From contig JAEDJA010000011.1 in assembly GCA_016296575.1 (NCBI GenBank), forward strand, positions 3,636 to 67,635: a stretch of DNA of 64,000 bases, read 5' to 3'. Of the stretch, positions 7,585-15,757 are shown piece by piece. The notes under the pieces are model-generated. The model searched no databases and was not told the origin of the DNA. It saw only the letters and a program-made list of their open reading frames with translations. Source of the DNA: Treponema sp. (lineage in GTDB: Bacteria > Spirochaetota > Spirochaetia > Treponematales > Treponemataceae). Numbering within the stretch: the stretch's first letter is position 1; each line of letters opens with the position of its first letter. The translations under genes and the position numbers were made by a program.

Positions 7585-8868
7585 TTATTTGTAAATTTCT
7601 GAGTTAGTTATTGTTCCGGCAATAGCTGTAGCAGCTGCAGTAGCTGGACTCATAAGGTGAACCATTCCACCTTTTCCCATGCGTCCGTTGAAGTTGCGGT
7701 TTGTTGTAGAAGCACAAACTTCACCTTCAGCGAGAATACCGTTACTCATACCAAGACATGCACCACAAGTTGGGTTTGTAACACAGAAACCAGCTTCTAT
7801 GAATGTAGCAATAATTTCTTCTTCCAAAGCCATTTTGTAGATTTTTGGAGTAGCAGGGCTTACAATACCTCGAACTCCTTCTGCAAGGTGGTGTCCTTTA
7901 AGAACTTTAGCTGCAACACGAAGATCAGAAATACGTCCGTTTGTACAAGAGCCAATGTAAACCTGGTTAACTTTTGTACCTGCCATTTCTTTTACAGTTT
8001 TTACCTGGTCTGGTTTGTAACCGAATGTACATACTGGCTGAAGGTCAGAAAGGTCAAGGGTGATTACTTTTTCAAAACTTGCGTCATCATCACTTTTCCA
8101 CTGTGAGTAGTCTGCCAAAGCAGCTTCTTTTGTTTTGTAGTCATCTTTGATGAATTCCCAAAGGTAATCAACTGTTTTGATATCTGGATAACAGATTCCA
8201 CTTGTAGCACCAGCTTCAACAGCCATGTTACAGATAGTCATACGTTCTTCCATATCAAAGTTGTCTACAACAGGACCAGTGAATTCAACAACACAGTTTG
8301 TAGCACCGTTTACACCGATTTTTGAAATAAGGTGAAGAATAACATCTTTTGCGTAAACGCCTTCTTTAAGTTTTCCGTTCAATACAAATTTGATTGTTTT
8401 TGGTTCACGGAAAGAGCAAACACCTTTAAGAATTCCAACTTCAAGGTCTGTAGTTCCAACACCGGCAGCAAAGGCCCCGAAAGCACCGTGTGTACAAGTG
8501 TGTGAGTCACCCATGATTACAGTGAAACCAGGACGAACAAATCCTTTTTCTGGGAAAATAGCGTGACATACACCGTTTGCACCAATGTCAAAAAAGTCTT
8601 TGATCTGATTGCGGTTTGCCCAGTCACGAAGAATTTTTCCCTGTTCAGCTGTTTTTGAATCTTTTGCAGGAGTAACGTGATCAATAACGGCTTTGATTTT
8701 TGTATTGTCAAAAACTTTGTCTTTATTTCGTTCCACCAGATCATTGATGGCAATTGGAGTTGTAATTTCATGACAGAACACACGGTCTAGTTTAAGAACA
8801 TAAGTATTTGGAAATGGTGTGTCCACAAGATGTTTTTCGAAAATTTTCTGAGCGATTGTTTTTCCCAT
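7585..8868 (-). CDS. leuC: 3-isopropylmalate dehydratase large subunit (LeuC2 type)
   Basis: A 427-residue aconitase-family enzyme that isomerises 2- and 3-isopropylmalate. Iron-sulfur cluster cysteines are visible in GSCTNGR and in NPTCGACLG, and the active-site stretch GDSHTCTHGAFGAFAAGVGTTD is intact. At about 425 residues it is the shorter LeuC2/homoaconitase-like form, not the about 470-residue E. coli form. It is the first gene of the leucine operon with a good promoter 37 nt upstream and a short leader; I see no leader peptide or T-box, so attenuation is unlikely. Confidence 0.93.
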   Translation of the reverse strand: MGKTIAQKIFEKHLVDTPFPNTYVLKLDRVFCHEITTPIAINDLVERNKDKVFDNTKIKAVIDHVTPAKDSKTAEQGKILRDWANRNQIKDFFDIGANGVCHAIFPEKGFVRPGFTVIMGDSHTCTHGAFGAFAAGVGTTDLEVGILKGVCSFREPKTIKFVLNGKLKEGVYAKDVILHLISKIGVNGATNCVVEFTGPVVDNFDMEERMTICNMAVEAGATSGICYPDIKTVDYLWEFIKDDYKTKEAALADYSQWKSDDDASFEKVITLDLSDLQPVCTFGYKPDQVKTVKEMAGTKVNQVYIGSCTNGRISDLRVAAKVLKGHHLAEGVRGIVSPATPKIYKMALEEEIIATFIEAGFCVTNPTCGACLGMSNGILAEGEVCASTTNRNFNGRMGKGGMVHLMSPATAAATAIAGTITNSEIYK

Positions 8869-8904
8869 AGCAGGATACCTCTTTAATTGAATTTCTTGAC
8901 TTTA

Positions 8905-8933
8905 ATTATACTGAAGTTTGTTTAATGTGACAA
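8905..8933 (-). promoter_or_regulatory. Promoter of leuC-leuD-ilvE
   Basis: TTGTCA (8928-8933), 17-nt spacer, TATAAT (8905-8910). The leader is about 30 nt, too short for a T-box or peptide attenuator. Confidence 0.7.
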
Positions 8934-8947
8934 TAGAGAATCTGCAT

Positions 8948-8976
8948 TTGAATTTTCAATTTATTTATATTATATT
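8948..8976 (+). promoter_or_regulatory. Promoter of the envelope operon starting at 9013
   Basis: TTGAAT, 17-nt spacer, TATATT. It lies back to back with the leuC promoter, 14 nt away, so the two could influence each other. Confidence 0.6.
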
Positions 8977-9012
8977 TGTAACATATTTTTTTGGAGAGTG
9001 TTTTTTGTACAA

Positions 9013-11274
9013 ATGAAAAAGAAATTACTTTCAATTTTTATACTTGCTTTCATTGGATACATTCTTTTTGCCCAGAATAAATCAGTTGTTCTTATGGTTG
9101 CATCTGAGACTTCCTCCGGTCTTTCTGCTGATGAAATTTCACTAGAACGAATGGCACTTGATAATTTTAAAGTAAATCTTACACGCCATGACGAAGTTCG
9201 TCTTCTTTCTACTGATCCAAATCTTCTTCAAATAAAAAAACAGGCTCAGATTGATTACATGAAGGGACTTTTATCTGAAGAAAATGTGTACAGTCTTGAT
9301 AAAGGTGAAAAAGCATCTTTGCTTCTTACATTTTACATGAAAAAATCCGGCGGTAAATATTCTCTTTACTGCAATATGACAAATATCGAAACAAAAGTGG
9401 AAAGATCAGTTAATACTGGAAAAATCACTTCAAGTGAGGTTGATGAAACTGGTGTTGATGCACTTTCCTATGATGTTTTGAAGACTCTTGTAAAAGATGG
9501 TTATATTTCTTCCATAAGTTATGAACTAGAAAATCGTCTTTTGCACAAAACTGATTCGGACACAAACTTTACACAGTATATTTCTTCTCTTAATTCTCAG
9601 ATTTCTTCCCAGGATCGTGAACTGGAAAGACTTCGTGAAGAAGCAGAAAAGGCCAGTCTTTCTTTGGAAGAACAGCGCCGTATGTATGAACTGGAAGCAA
9701 AACTGAAAATTCTTGAAAAAGACAGGGAAATTGCCCTGGCAGAACAGAAAAGGCTTCAGGAAATTGCAGAAAAAGATGCACTTCTTCAGGCTGAAAAAGA
9801 AAAGATGACTGAAGAAGAACGACGTGAATATGAAAAAGCTGTTCTTGCTCTTAATGCTAAAGCTGATGCCATCAGAAAAGAAAATTATAATATGGTTTCA
9901 TTAAAGACTCGCATTGAACTTATAGAAAATGACCGTGCAGTTTTAAAGGAACTTGAAGCTTCGGTGAATTCTGCTTCAGTTAAACAGGAAGCTTATTATA
10001 AAAAACTCATGGATGATGCAATTGCGGAAATTGATAATCGTCCTTACGCACCTGGTGAACTTTCCAATGGCAAACCAACTGCCAATGCGAAAAAATTCCG
10101 TCAAATGGAAAAAGATGAGATTATTGCAAAATATGAAGCAGAACTTAAAGCGGTTCGATCATCTGTTTCAAGTGACAGAATAAAACTGGTAAATGATTAT
10201 CGGGAACGCATCAAAAAAGAGGAAAAGGAACTTAGTGGTACAAAATTTGGCTTTCGTTCAATTGATCAGAGTCAGAATTATCTGAAATTTTCTGTTGATG
10301 CTTATGATGGTCAGGACTGTTCCTGGACTATCCGCAACAGTTTTGATGTAGACGATATAAAATCAATTAAGGCAAAATCAATCAAATTGCCATCTGTCAC
10401 AATTCCTTATAAAAAAATATCTGGTAAAGAACCAGTAAAAGTTCTCACAAAAGAAAATAAAAAGAACTATGAAGAATATATTAGGGATACAACCCTTGCT
10501 GATTCATATTTCAGAACAGGAAGTCCTTATCTTTATTCTGAAATTGTAGTTTCTGTTCAGGTTCTTGATGGAAAGTACAATCTTATTTTTGAAGAATTTT
10601 CTATTTATAAGATTACAAATAAAGAGAAGGTGGCCACTTTAAGTAAAAATCAGATGGAAAGTGGTGTTATTTCTTCTGGAACAAATGACGACAGTTCAAA
10701 CAAAGTGCAGGATGATGATTTTTCTTCCTGGAACGGATGGTCTAAAAATGAAGATTCAGTTATAGATGATAAAGAGTATTCTGAAACTCCAGTTACCTCC
10801 AATCTTTTTAATCACCAGAATAGAAACGGTTTGTACTTTGATATTGGTGTTATAGCAATGCCAAACTCTTTTACAGGAACTAATATTGATTTAGGGATAT
10901 TTGGCGGATCAGGGATTTTTTATGGGGGAGTTGAATTCTCGTTTCCTATTTTCAGCTATAACAATGCAAAAAAATCTAATCATGATTTTAATGGATTTAT
11001 GTTCTCCTGTCTTTCAGGCGTAAGTTTTAGATTTGGTTTTATAAGACCGTTTGCTCATTTAGGTATTGGAGGGGCTGGAATTTATTCTACCAATGGTGGG
11101 GAAGAATATTTTTATAAAAATGTATATTCCGGTTTTATGTTTGAATATGCTGTCGGTTGTGACCTGGTATTTATTGAGGAATCAACCAGTATAGGTTTTA
11201 TCTATAAACAACGTTATCTTGCAAAAGTTGGATGGACTGATTCTTATTCAATTTCCTGCGGACTAACTTTTTAA
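9013..11274 (+). CDS. Exported coiled-coil protein with C-terminal outer-membrane barrel
   Basis: A 753-residue protein I do not recognise as a named family. Residues 1-20 are a signal peptide (MKKKLLSIFI, cut near FAQ). Residues 21-180 form a globular domain reminiscent of CsgG/LPP20-type envelope domains. Residues 190-410 are a long, highly charged coiled coil (EEAEKASLSLEEQRRMYELE). Residues 605-753 look like an eight-strand-sized beta barrel, rich in alternating Gly/aromatic residues and ending in Phe, as outer-membrane proteins do. I chose the ATG at 9013; a GTG at 8998 is 1 nt from the GGAG site and too close. It is the first gene of a block with two lipoproteins, suggesting one envelope assembly. 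Function unknown. Confidence 0.8.
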   Translation: MKKKLLSIFILAFIGYILFAQNKSVVLMVASETSSGLSADEISLERMALDNFKVNLTRHDEVRLLSTDPNLLQIKKQAQIDYMKGLLSEENVYSLDKGEKASLLLTFYMKKSGGKYSLYCNMTNIETKVERSVNTGKITSSEVDETGVDALSYDVLKTLVKDGYISSISYELENRLLHKTDSDTNFTQYISSLNSQISSQDRELERLREEAEKASLSLEEQRRMYELEAKLKILEKDREIALAEQKRLQEIAEKDALLQAEKEKMTEEERREYEKAVLALNAKADAIRKENYNMVSLKTRIELIENDRAVLKELEASVNSASVKQEAYYKKLMDDAIAEIDNRPYAPGELSNGKPTANAKKFRQMEKDEIIAKYEAELKAVRSSVSSDRIKLVNDYRERIKKEEKELSGTKFGFRSIDQSQNYLKFSVDAYDGQDCSWTIRNSFDVDDIKSIKAKSIKLPSVTIPYKKISGKEPVKVLTKENKKNYEEYIRDTTLADSYFRTGSPYLYSEIVVSVQVLDGKYNLIFEEFSIYKITNKEKVATLSKNQMESGVISSGTNDDSSNKVQDDDFSSWNGWSKNEDSVIDDKEYSETPVTSNLFNHQNRNGLYFDIGVIAMPNSFTGTNIDLGIFGGSGIFYGGVEFSFPIFSYNNAKKSNHDFNGFMFSCLSGVSFRFGFIRPFAHLGIGGAGIYSTNGGEEYFYKNVYSGFMFEYAVGCDLVFIEESTSIGFIYKQRYLAKVGWTDSYSISCGLTF

Positions 11275-11301
11275 TATAATTCATTTTTGGAGGAGAAAAA
11301 A

Positions 11302-12060
11302 ATGAAAAAATTTACACGTGTTATTGGTTTGCTTTGTGCTTGTGTTGTTCTTGCTTCATGTGCAAGCCGTGAAGTTAAAGGCTCAGGTGTAAAAGGTAAG
11401 GAAGCTGATATGGTAAAAAGAACTGTAAAAATTCTTGATTACCAGGGCTCTACTTTTGGTAAAGAAGTTCCTCAGTGGGTAATGCTTGTTGCCGAAGGTC
11501 AGTATTCATCTCAAGTTCTTAAAGAAGTTATGCCAGACGTTGCCGGTAAAAAAACTTTTGTTACTATTGGTCGCGGTGATAATCTTGAATTTGTAGAAAA
11601 CTGGACTGATATGGTTGATGTTGAAGTTCAGGTTGGTGATACAATTCAGCGTGTTGTAGGAAAAGCTGTTGAAGCAACTATGAAAGGTGGAAATAAGGAA
11701 GTTGCCGATAAGTCTGAACCTACAGAAATTGAACGTACAATGAATATGTACAAACAGGCTGTTTCTGCTGTTGAGTTGAATGGTCTTGAAAAGAAAGCTT
11801 CTTACTGGGTAAAACGTCGTGTTTACGATATTGATGATAGAAATTCTTTCCAGGATGATTATGAATATTATGCAGTCTGGGCAATGGATGAAAAAGTATT
11901 CAATCGTCAGCTTGAAGCCGCACTTCAAAGTGTAGAATCAAATACATCAGAAGGGGAAGCTTTGAAACAGATTCTCCGTCAGAAGCTTGAAAGCACAGTA
12001 GTTGTATCAAACAACAATTCTGTTAATGATTCTGCTGATGAAATTATCTTTTCATTCTAA
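11302..12060 (+). CDS. Lipoprotein, LPP20-like
   Basis: A 252-residue lipoprotein. The signal sequence ends VVLASCAS, so Cys of the LASC lipobox would be lipidated. The mature part begins with a basic linker and a P-x-W stretch (EVPQWVMLVAEGQYSS) like LPP20-family envelope lipoproteins. The strong GGAGGAG site at 11289-11295 supports the ATG at 11302 over a TTG start at 11287, which lies on the site itself. It follows the coiled-coil barrel gene by 27 nt and precedes another lipoprotein by 22 nt. LPP20 membership is tentative; export and lipidation are well supported. Biological role unknown. Confidence 0.8.
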   Translation: MKKFTRVIGLLCACVVLASCASREVKGSGVKGKEADMVKRTVKILDYQGSTFGKEVPQWVMLVAEGQYSSQVLKEVMPDVAGKKTFVTIGRGDNLEFVENWTDMVDVEVQVGDTIQRVVGKAVEATMKGGNKEVADKSEPTEIERTMNMYKQAVSAVELNGLEKKASYWVKRRVYDIDDRNSFQDDYEYYAVWAMDEKVFNRQLEAALQSVESNTSEGEALKQILRQKLESTVVVSNNNSVNDSADEIIFSF

Positions 12061-12082
12061 GTTCTAGAATTATTTTATAAAT

Positions 12083-13114
12083 ATGAAAAAGCCTGCTTTT
12101 TTTTCTTTGCTTTTACTGATTGCATTTTTTTCCTATTCCTGTGCTTCTAAACAGGTTCAGGAGCGTCCTTTGTGGGCTGATCTTGATACCATTGGTCAGG
12201 TGTATGATCCTTGTGTTTACATAACAGCAATTGGTGAAGGTAAAAGTGAACTGCAGGCTGTTTCTAATTCTGATTTAGAGCTTGCATCTCGTTTTTCAAA
12301 AAGTGTTACTGCATTTACAGAAAGTTCTACTCATATGACTGAACTGAACGGAAAATTTACAGGTGCTGAAAAAGATCTTGTTCAGATTGTAAATGTTTAT
12401 ACAGAATATGATATAAGTACAGTAAATCATACAAGACCTTATTTTGATCCACAACGTAAACAGTATATTGTTTGTGCGTACCTTGAAAGGAAAACTGAAT
12501 TCAAAAAATATGAAACTAAACTTGCTCTGGAAAAAAAGACTTACAACAATCTTTATGAAATGGCTCTTTCTGAAAAAGATCCTTTAAAACGAATTAATCT
12601 TCTTAAGCCTCTTTCTGAAGAAGGAGAAAAGGGTGATAAATATCTTTCTAAACTGCTTTTTGCCCGATTTATTTATGAAGAAGGTGCTTTAACTTATCTA
12701 AAAGATGTTGAAAAAATGGCAATGATTCCATCACTTCTTTTTCAGGCAAAAAATGAAATTATTTTTCATCTTGTAGAAACTATGGAAAATAAAGAAGCTG
12801 TATCTGCACTGTCTAGATGTTTGTCTAAAGCAGGTTATGCATCTTCCAGTAAAAATGGAATTTATCCAGTTCTCATAACTTTTAATAAAAACCGAAAATT
12901 AATTGATGAAATGGTTATTTACGAACCAGAAATTTCTGTAGAAGTTATTCTTGGTAATGAGAGCTTTATTTATAATAAAACATTAAAAAAACTTACTTCC
13001 TTCATTGAAACAGAATCGCTAATTCAAAAAAACATGAATTCTATGATTCTTGAAGATCTTGAAAATAATTTTATTCCAGAATTTGAAAATACCTTGGAAA
13101 AATTATACAATTAG
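12083..13114 (+). CDS. Lipoprotein, LPP20-like, paralogous style to its neighbour
   Basis: A 343-residue lipoprotein with signal MKKPAFFSLLLLIAFFSYSC and lipidated Cys at residue 20 (a relaxed spirochaetal lipobox, SYSC). After the Cys comes RPLWADLDT and then a GEGKSELQAVSNSDLELASRFSKSV segment, the pattern of LPP20/LpoB-type domains (P-x-W, G-x-G, then A..A...L). The second half is helical and does not match a family I know. It is the third gene of the block starting at 9013 and overlaps operonically with RNase Z (3-nt gap). Function unknown; envelope location is well supported. Confidence 0.78.
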   Translation: MKKPAFFSLLLLIAFFSYSCASKQVQERPLWADLDTIGQVYDPCVYITAIGEGKSELQAVSNSDLELASRFSKSVTAFTESSTHMTELNGKFTGAEKDLVQIVNVYTEYDISTVNHTRPYFDPQRKQYIVCAYLERKTEFKKYETKLALEKKTYNNLYEMALSEKDPLKRINLLKPLSEEGEKGDKYLSKLLFARFIYEEGALTYLKDVEKMAMIPSLLFQAKNEIIFHLVETMENKEAVSALSRCLSKAGYASSSKNGIYPVLITFNKNRKLIDEMVIYEPEISVEVILGNESFIYNKTLKKLTSFIETESLIQKNMNSMILEDLENNFIPEFENTLEKLYN

Positions 13115-13117
13115 TTT

Positions 13118-14044
13118 ATGAACATGGAAGCTTTTATTCTGGGCTGTGGCGGTATGATGCCACTTCCTTATAGACATCTTACATCTGTACTTTTACGCCG
13201 GGACGGTGATCTTTTTTTGTTTGATGGCGGTGAAGGAACCCAGGTAAGCCTAAGAAAGCTAAATCTTAAATGGAAAAAAATAGACGCAATTTTTGTATCC
13301 CACACACATGCTGATCACGTAACTGGACTTCCGGGAATTCTTATGCTTTCTGCTCAGGTTGATCGTACTGAACCCTTGTATATTTACGGACCACCAAAAA
13401 TTAAGGAATATATTGAATCAAGTAGAAAAGTTCTGGATATGTACATAAATTATCCAATCATAATAAAAGAAATTGAAGCACCTTGTGTTGTTCATAGTGG
13501 AAAGGATTTTTATATTCGTGCATTTCCTTTGGATCATACTAAAACCTGTGTTGGTTATACTCTGGAAGAATTAGATCGTCCTGGTGAATTCAATACTGAA
13601 AAAGCCCGTGAACTTAAAGTGCCTTGTGGACCATTGTGGGGAAAGCTTCAGAAGGGTGAAACTGTTCTAAATGATGAAGGAAAGGAAATAACTCCTGAAA
13701 TGGTAATGGGAGCTAAACGAAGCGGAAGAAAATTCAGTTTTGTAACAGACACTCTTTACAAAAAATCAATTGCTGATGAAGTGCGGGGTTCAGATCTTCT
13801 TGTTTGTGAAGGAATGTTTGAAGAAGCTTTGATTGATCAGGCAAAAGAAAAAAAACATATGACTGCAAGTCAGGCTGCAACAATTGCCCGTGATGCAAAT
13901 GTAAAAAGAATGTGTTTAATTCATTATAGTCCTCGTTATACAGACCGGGAGCTTCCAGTTCTTCTTGAAGAAGCAAGAGCAATTTTTCCTGCTGCAGAAC
14001 TTTCTAAAGACCGTATGCAGATTGATATTCCTTATGTTGACTGA
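13118..14044 (+). CDS. rnz: Ribonuclease Z
   Basis: A 308-residue metallo-beta-lactamase-fold endonuclease that trims tRNA 3' ends. The zinc motif is SHTHADHVTG (H62, H64, D66, H67), with later ligands in the PLDHT, FVTDT and IHYSPRY stretches, all in the order of RNase Z. CCA is not encoded in the tRNA genes of this window, so this enzyme would prepare ends for the CCA-adding enzyme at 43.8 kb. It starts 3 nt after the lipoprotein gene, with a possible second start at the third codon. It is embedded in an envelope gene block, so its expression depends on upstream promoters. Confidence 0.93.
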   Translation: MNMEAFILGCGGMMPLPYRHLTSVLLRRDGDLFLFDGGEGTQVSLRKLNLKWKKIDAIFVSHTHADHVTGLPGILMLSAQVDRTEPLYIYGPPKIKEYIESSRKVLDMYINYPIIIKEIEAPCVVHSGKDFYIRAFPLDHTKTCVGYTLEELDRPGEFNTEKARELKVPCGPLWGKLQKGETVLNDEGKEITPEMVMGAKRSGRKFSFVTDTLYKKSIADEVRGSDLLVCEGMFEEALIDQAKEKKHMTASQAATIARDANVKRMCLIHYSPRYTDRELPVLLEEARAIFPAAELSKDRMQIDIPYVD

Positions 14045-14064
14045 CGCAATTTAATGAGTTTTAT

Positions 14065-15750
14065 ATGAAAAAGTTCTTTATTTTTATTTTAAGCTTTATC
14101 TTTAGTTTTCATGCTTTTGCTGGAACTATTTCTGATGTTCAGGTGATTGAAGAAAATAATCCTGTTTACGACAAAATTAACGAACTTAGCCGTGAGTCAA
14201 AAATTTTAATGACGGTTAAATCCTATCCTTTGACAGTTGGAGAGATGAAAGTCTTTTTTGAGCAGATTGATTATGAAAAGCTTTCAATTTCCGGAAAAGA
14301 AACTTATGCTCAGGTAAAGGATTTTTTATATCAAAAACCTGTTCGATATCAGGACTGGGGTGGTTTTAGACTTACTGGTGATATTGAAATTACTCCAGAA
14401 GGATATTTTTGTACTAACGAAAATGTTCCTGTTGCTCACGGACTGAATTTTCAAAACGATATCCTGCGAGGCCCCGTAGATTTTGCTGTTTCTCCTTATG
14501 TTGGAATTGGTCTTGTTCCATACATCGGAAAAAAGTCTTTTTACATGCAGAAACCTACAAACATGCATAATCTTCCTTTGAGTGCTTTTGAGTTTGAGTT
14601 TGTTATGCCAAAATTTGCTTACGGAAGCCTTGGGTACTTTGGTGAAAACTGGAATTTATGTCTTAGAACTGGAAAAGAAGGTCTCAGTATAGGAAAAACA
14701 ACTAATGGAAGTATTATTTATAATCAGACTTTTGAAACAGATGCTTATGTCCAGTTTCTGGCCAGTACAAAAAGATTTTCCTATTCAATGGATGCTGTTC
14801 AGATTGATCGGGAAAAATATTTATATCTTCATCAACTGGATGTAAGATTCTGGAATAATTTTACAGTTTCCTTGTTGGAAGGGACAATGGCAGTAAATCC
14901 ATTTGAACTTAGATATTTAAATCCACTTATGATTATGCATTCTTTTGATGGGTGGGATAATTATCGAACTGATGAACAGAAGAAGATTGATGATGAAATG
15001 AAAAATAAGTGGCGTTGTCAGAATGAATGGAATTTCTGTGCATATTTTTGTGCAATGTTCGAATACATACCATTTTCTAATTCCCGTATCTATCTTTTAT
15101 ATTCACAGAATGAACTTCGTGCTCCTGGAGAAGGCGAAGATACTAATCCCAACAGCTTTGGTCTTCAGTTTGGTGTTGATTACGATGTTCCTCTTTCAAA
15201 TAAAGGTCGTATCTATACAAATGGTGAATTTTTTTACGCAACTCCATTTATGTATATAAAACAGCAGAAAAAATCATGTCTTTATCGTGAACAGCGGGAT
15301 GCAGCTGGTAAAATAACTAATACATGGATTGGTCTTCCTTATGGTCCTGACTGTATGGGTGGAAGTTTAACTTTGGGTTATAAAATTGGTTCAAAGTGGA
15401 GTGTAGAATTTGATTACCTTTTCAAAGCCAAAGGACAGATTGATTTTGGTACTTTGGAAGAAACAATGATAGTAGGAGAAGTAGGAGATAGTGAAAATTA
15501 TGTGGTTTCTTCTTACTATCCAACCTGTACTGAATCTAATAATAAAGATTTAATAAAATCCATGCTTCCAACTGGAATTGTTGAATACACTAACAGATTT
15601 GGTTTAAAAGGTGTTTATAATTTAAACAGAAAAATTTCTTTTGCATCACAGGTTGTGTTTACACAGCTTTTGAATGCAGCTCATATAAAAGATAACAGTC
15701 AAAGTGGACTTGAAGCAGACATTTCTTGTACATGGAGAATTCATCAGTAG
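14065..15750 (+). CDS. Exported outer-membrane barrel-like protein (Wzi-like, tentative)
   Basis: A 561-residue protein with a clear signal peptide (MKKFFIFILSFIFSFHAFAG). The first 80 mature residues (NPVYDKINELSRESKILM...SYPLTVGEMKVFF) resemble the N-terminal helix pair of Wzi-type capsule-assembly barrels. The remainder has alternating hydrophobic strands rich in Tyr, Phe and Gly, as in a large outer-membrane barrel. It lies 20 nt after rnz and is followed 7 nt later by a similar 630-residue protein, so the two are tandem relatives. Family call is tentative; exported barrel is the safer description. Substrate unknown. Confidence 0.7.
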   Translation: MKKFFIFILSFIFSFHAFAGTISDVQVIEENNPVYDKINELSRESKILMTVKSYPLTVGEMKVFFEQIDYEKLSISGKETYAQVKDFLYQKPVRYQDWGGFRLTGDIEITPEGYFCTNENVPVAHGLNFQNDILRGPVDFAVSPYVGIGLVPYIGKKSFYMQKPTNMHNLPLSAFEFEFVMPKFAYGSLGYFGENWNLCLRTGKEGLSIGKTTNGSIIYNQTFETDAYVQFLASTKRFSYSMDAVQIDREKYLYLHQLDVRFWNNFTVSLLEGTMAVNPFELRYLNPLMIMHSFDGWDNYRTDEQKKIDDEMKNKWRCQNEWNFCAYFCAMFEYIPFSNSRIYLLYSQNELRAPGEGEDTNPNSFGLQFGVDYDVPLSNKGRIYTNGEFFYATPFMYIKQQKKSCLYREQRDAAGKITNTWIGLPYGPDCMGGSLTLGYKIGSKWSVEFDYLFKAKGQIDFGTLEETMIVGEVGDSENYVVSSYYPTCTESNNKDLIKSMLPTGIVEYTNRFGLKGVYNLNRKISFASQVVFTQLLNAAHIKDNSQSGLEADISCTWRIHQ

Positions 15751-15757
15751 GTTTTTT

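Noticed and set aside
8869..8904. Leucine leader peptide or T-box before leuC
   Set aside because: The leader is about 30 nt with no Leu-codon run and no T-box sequence.
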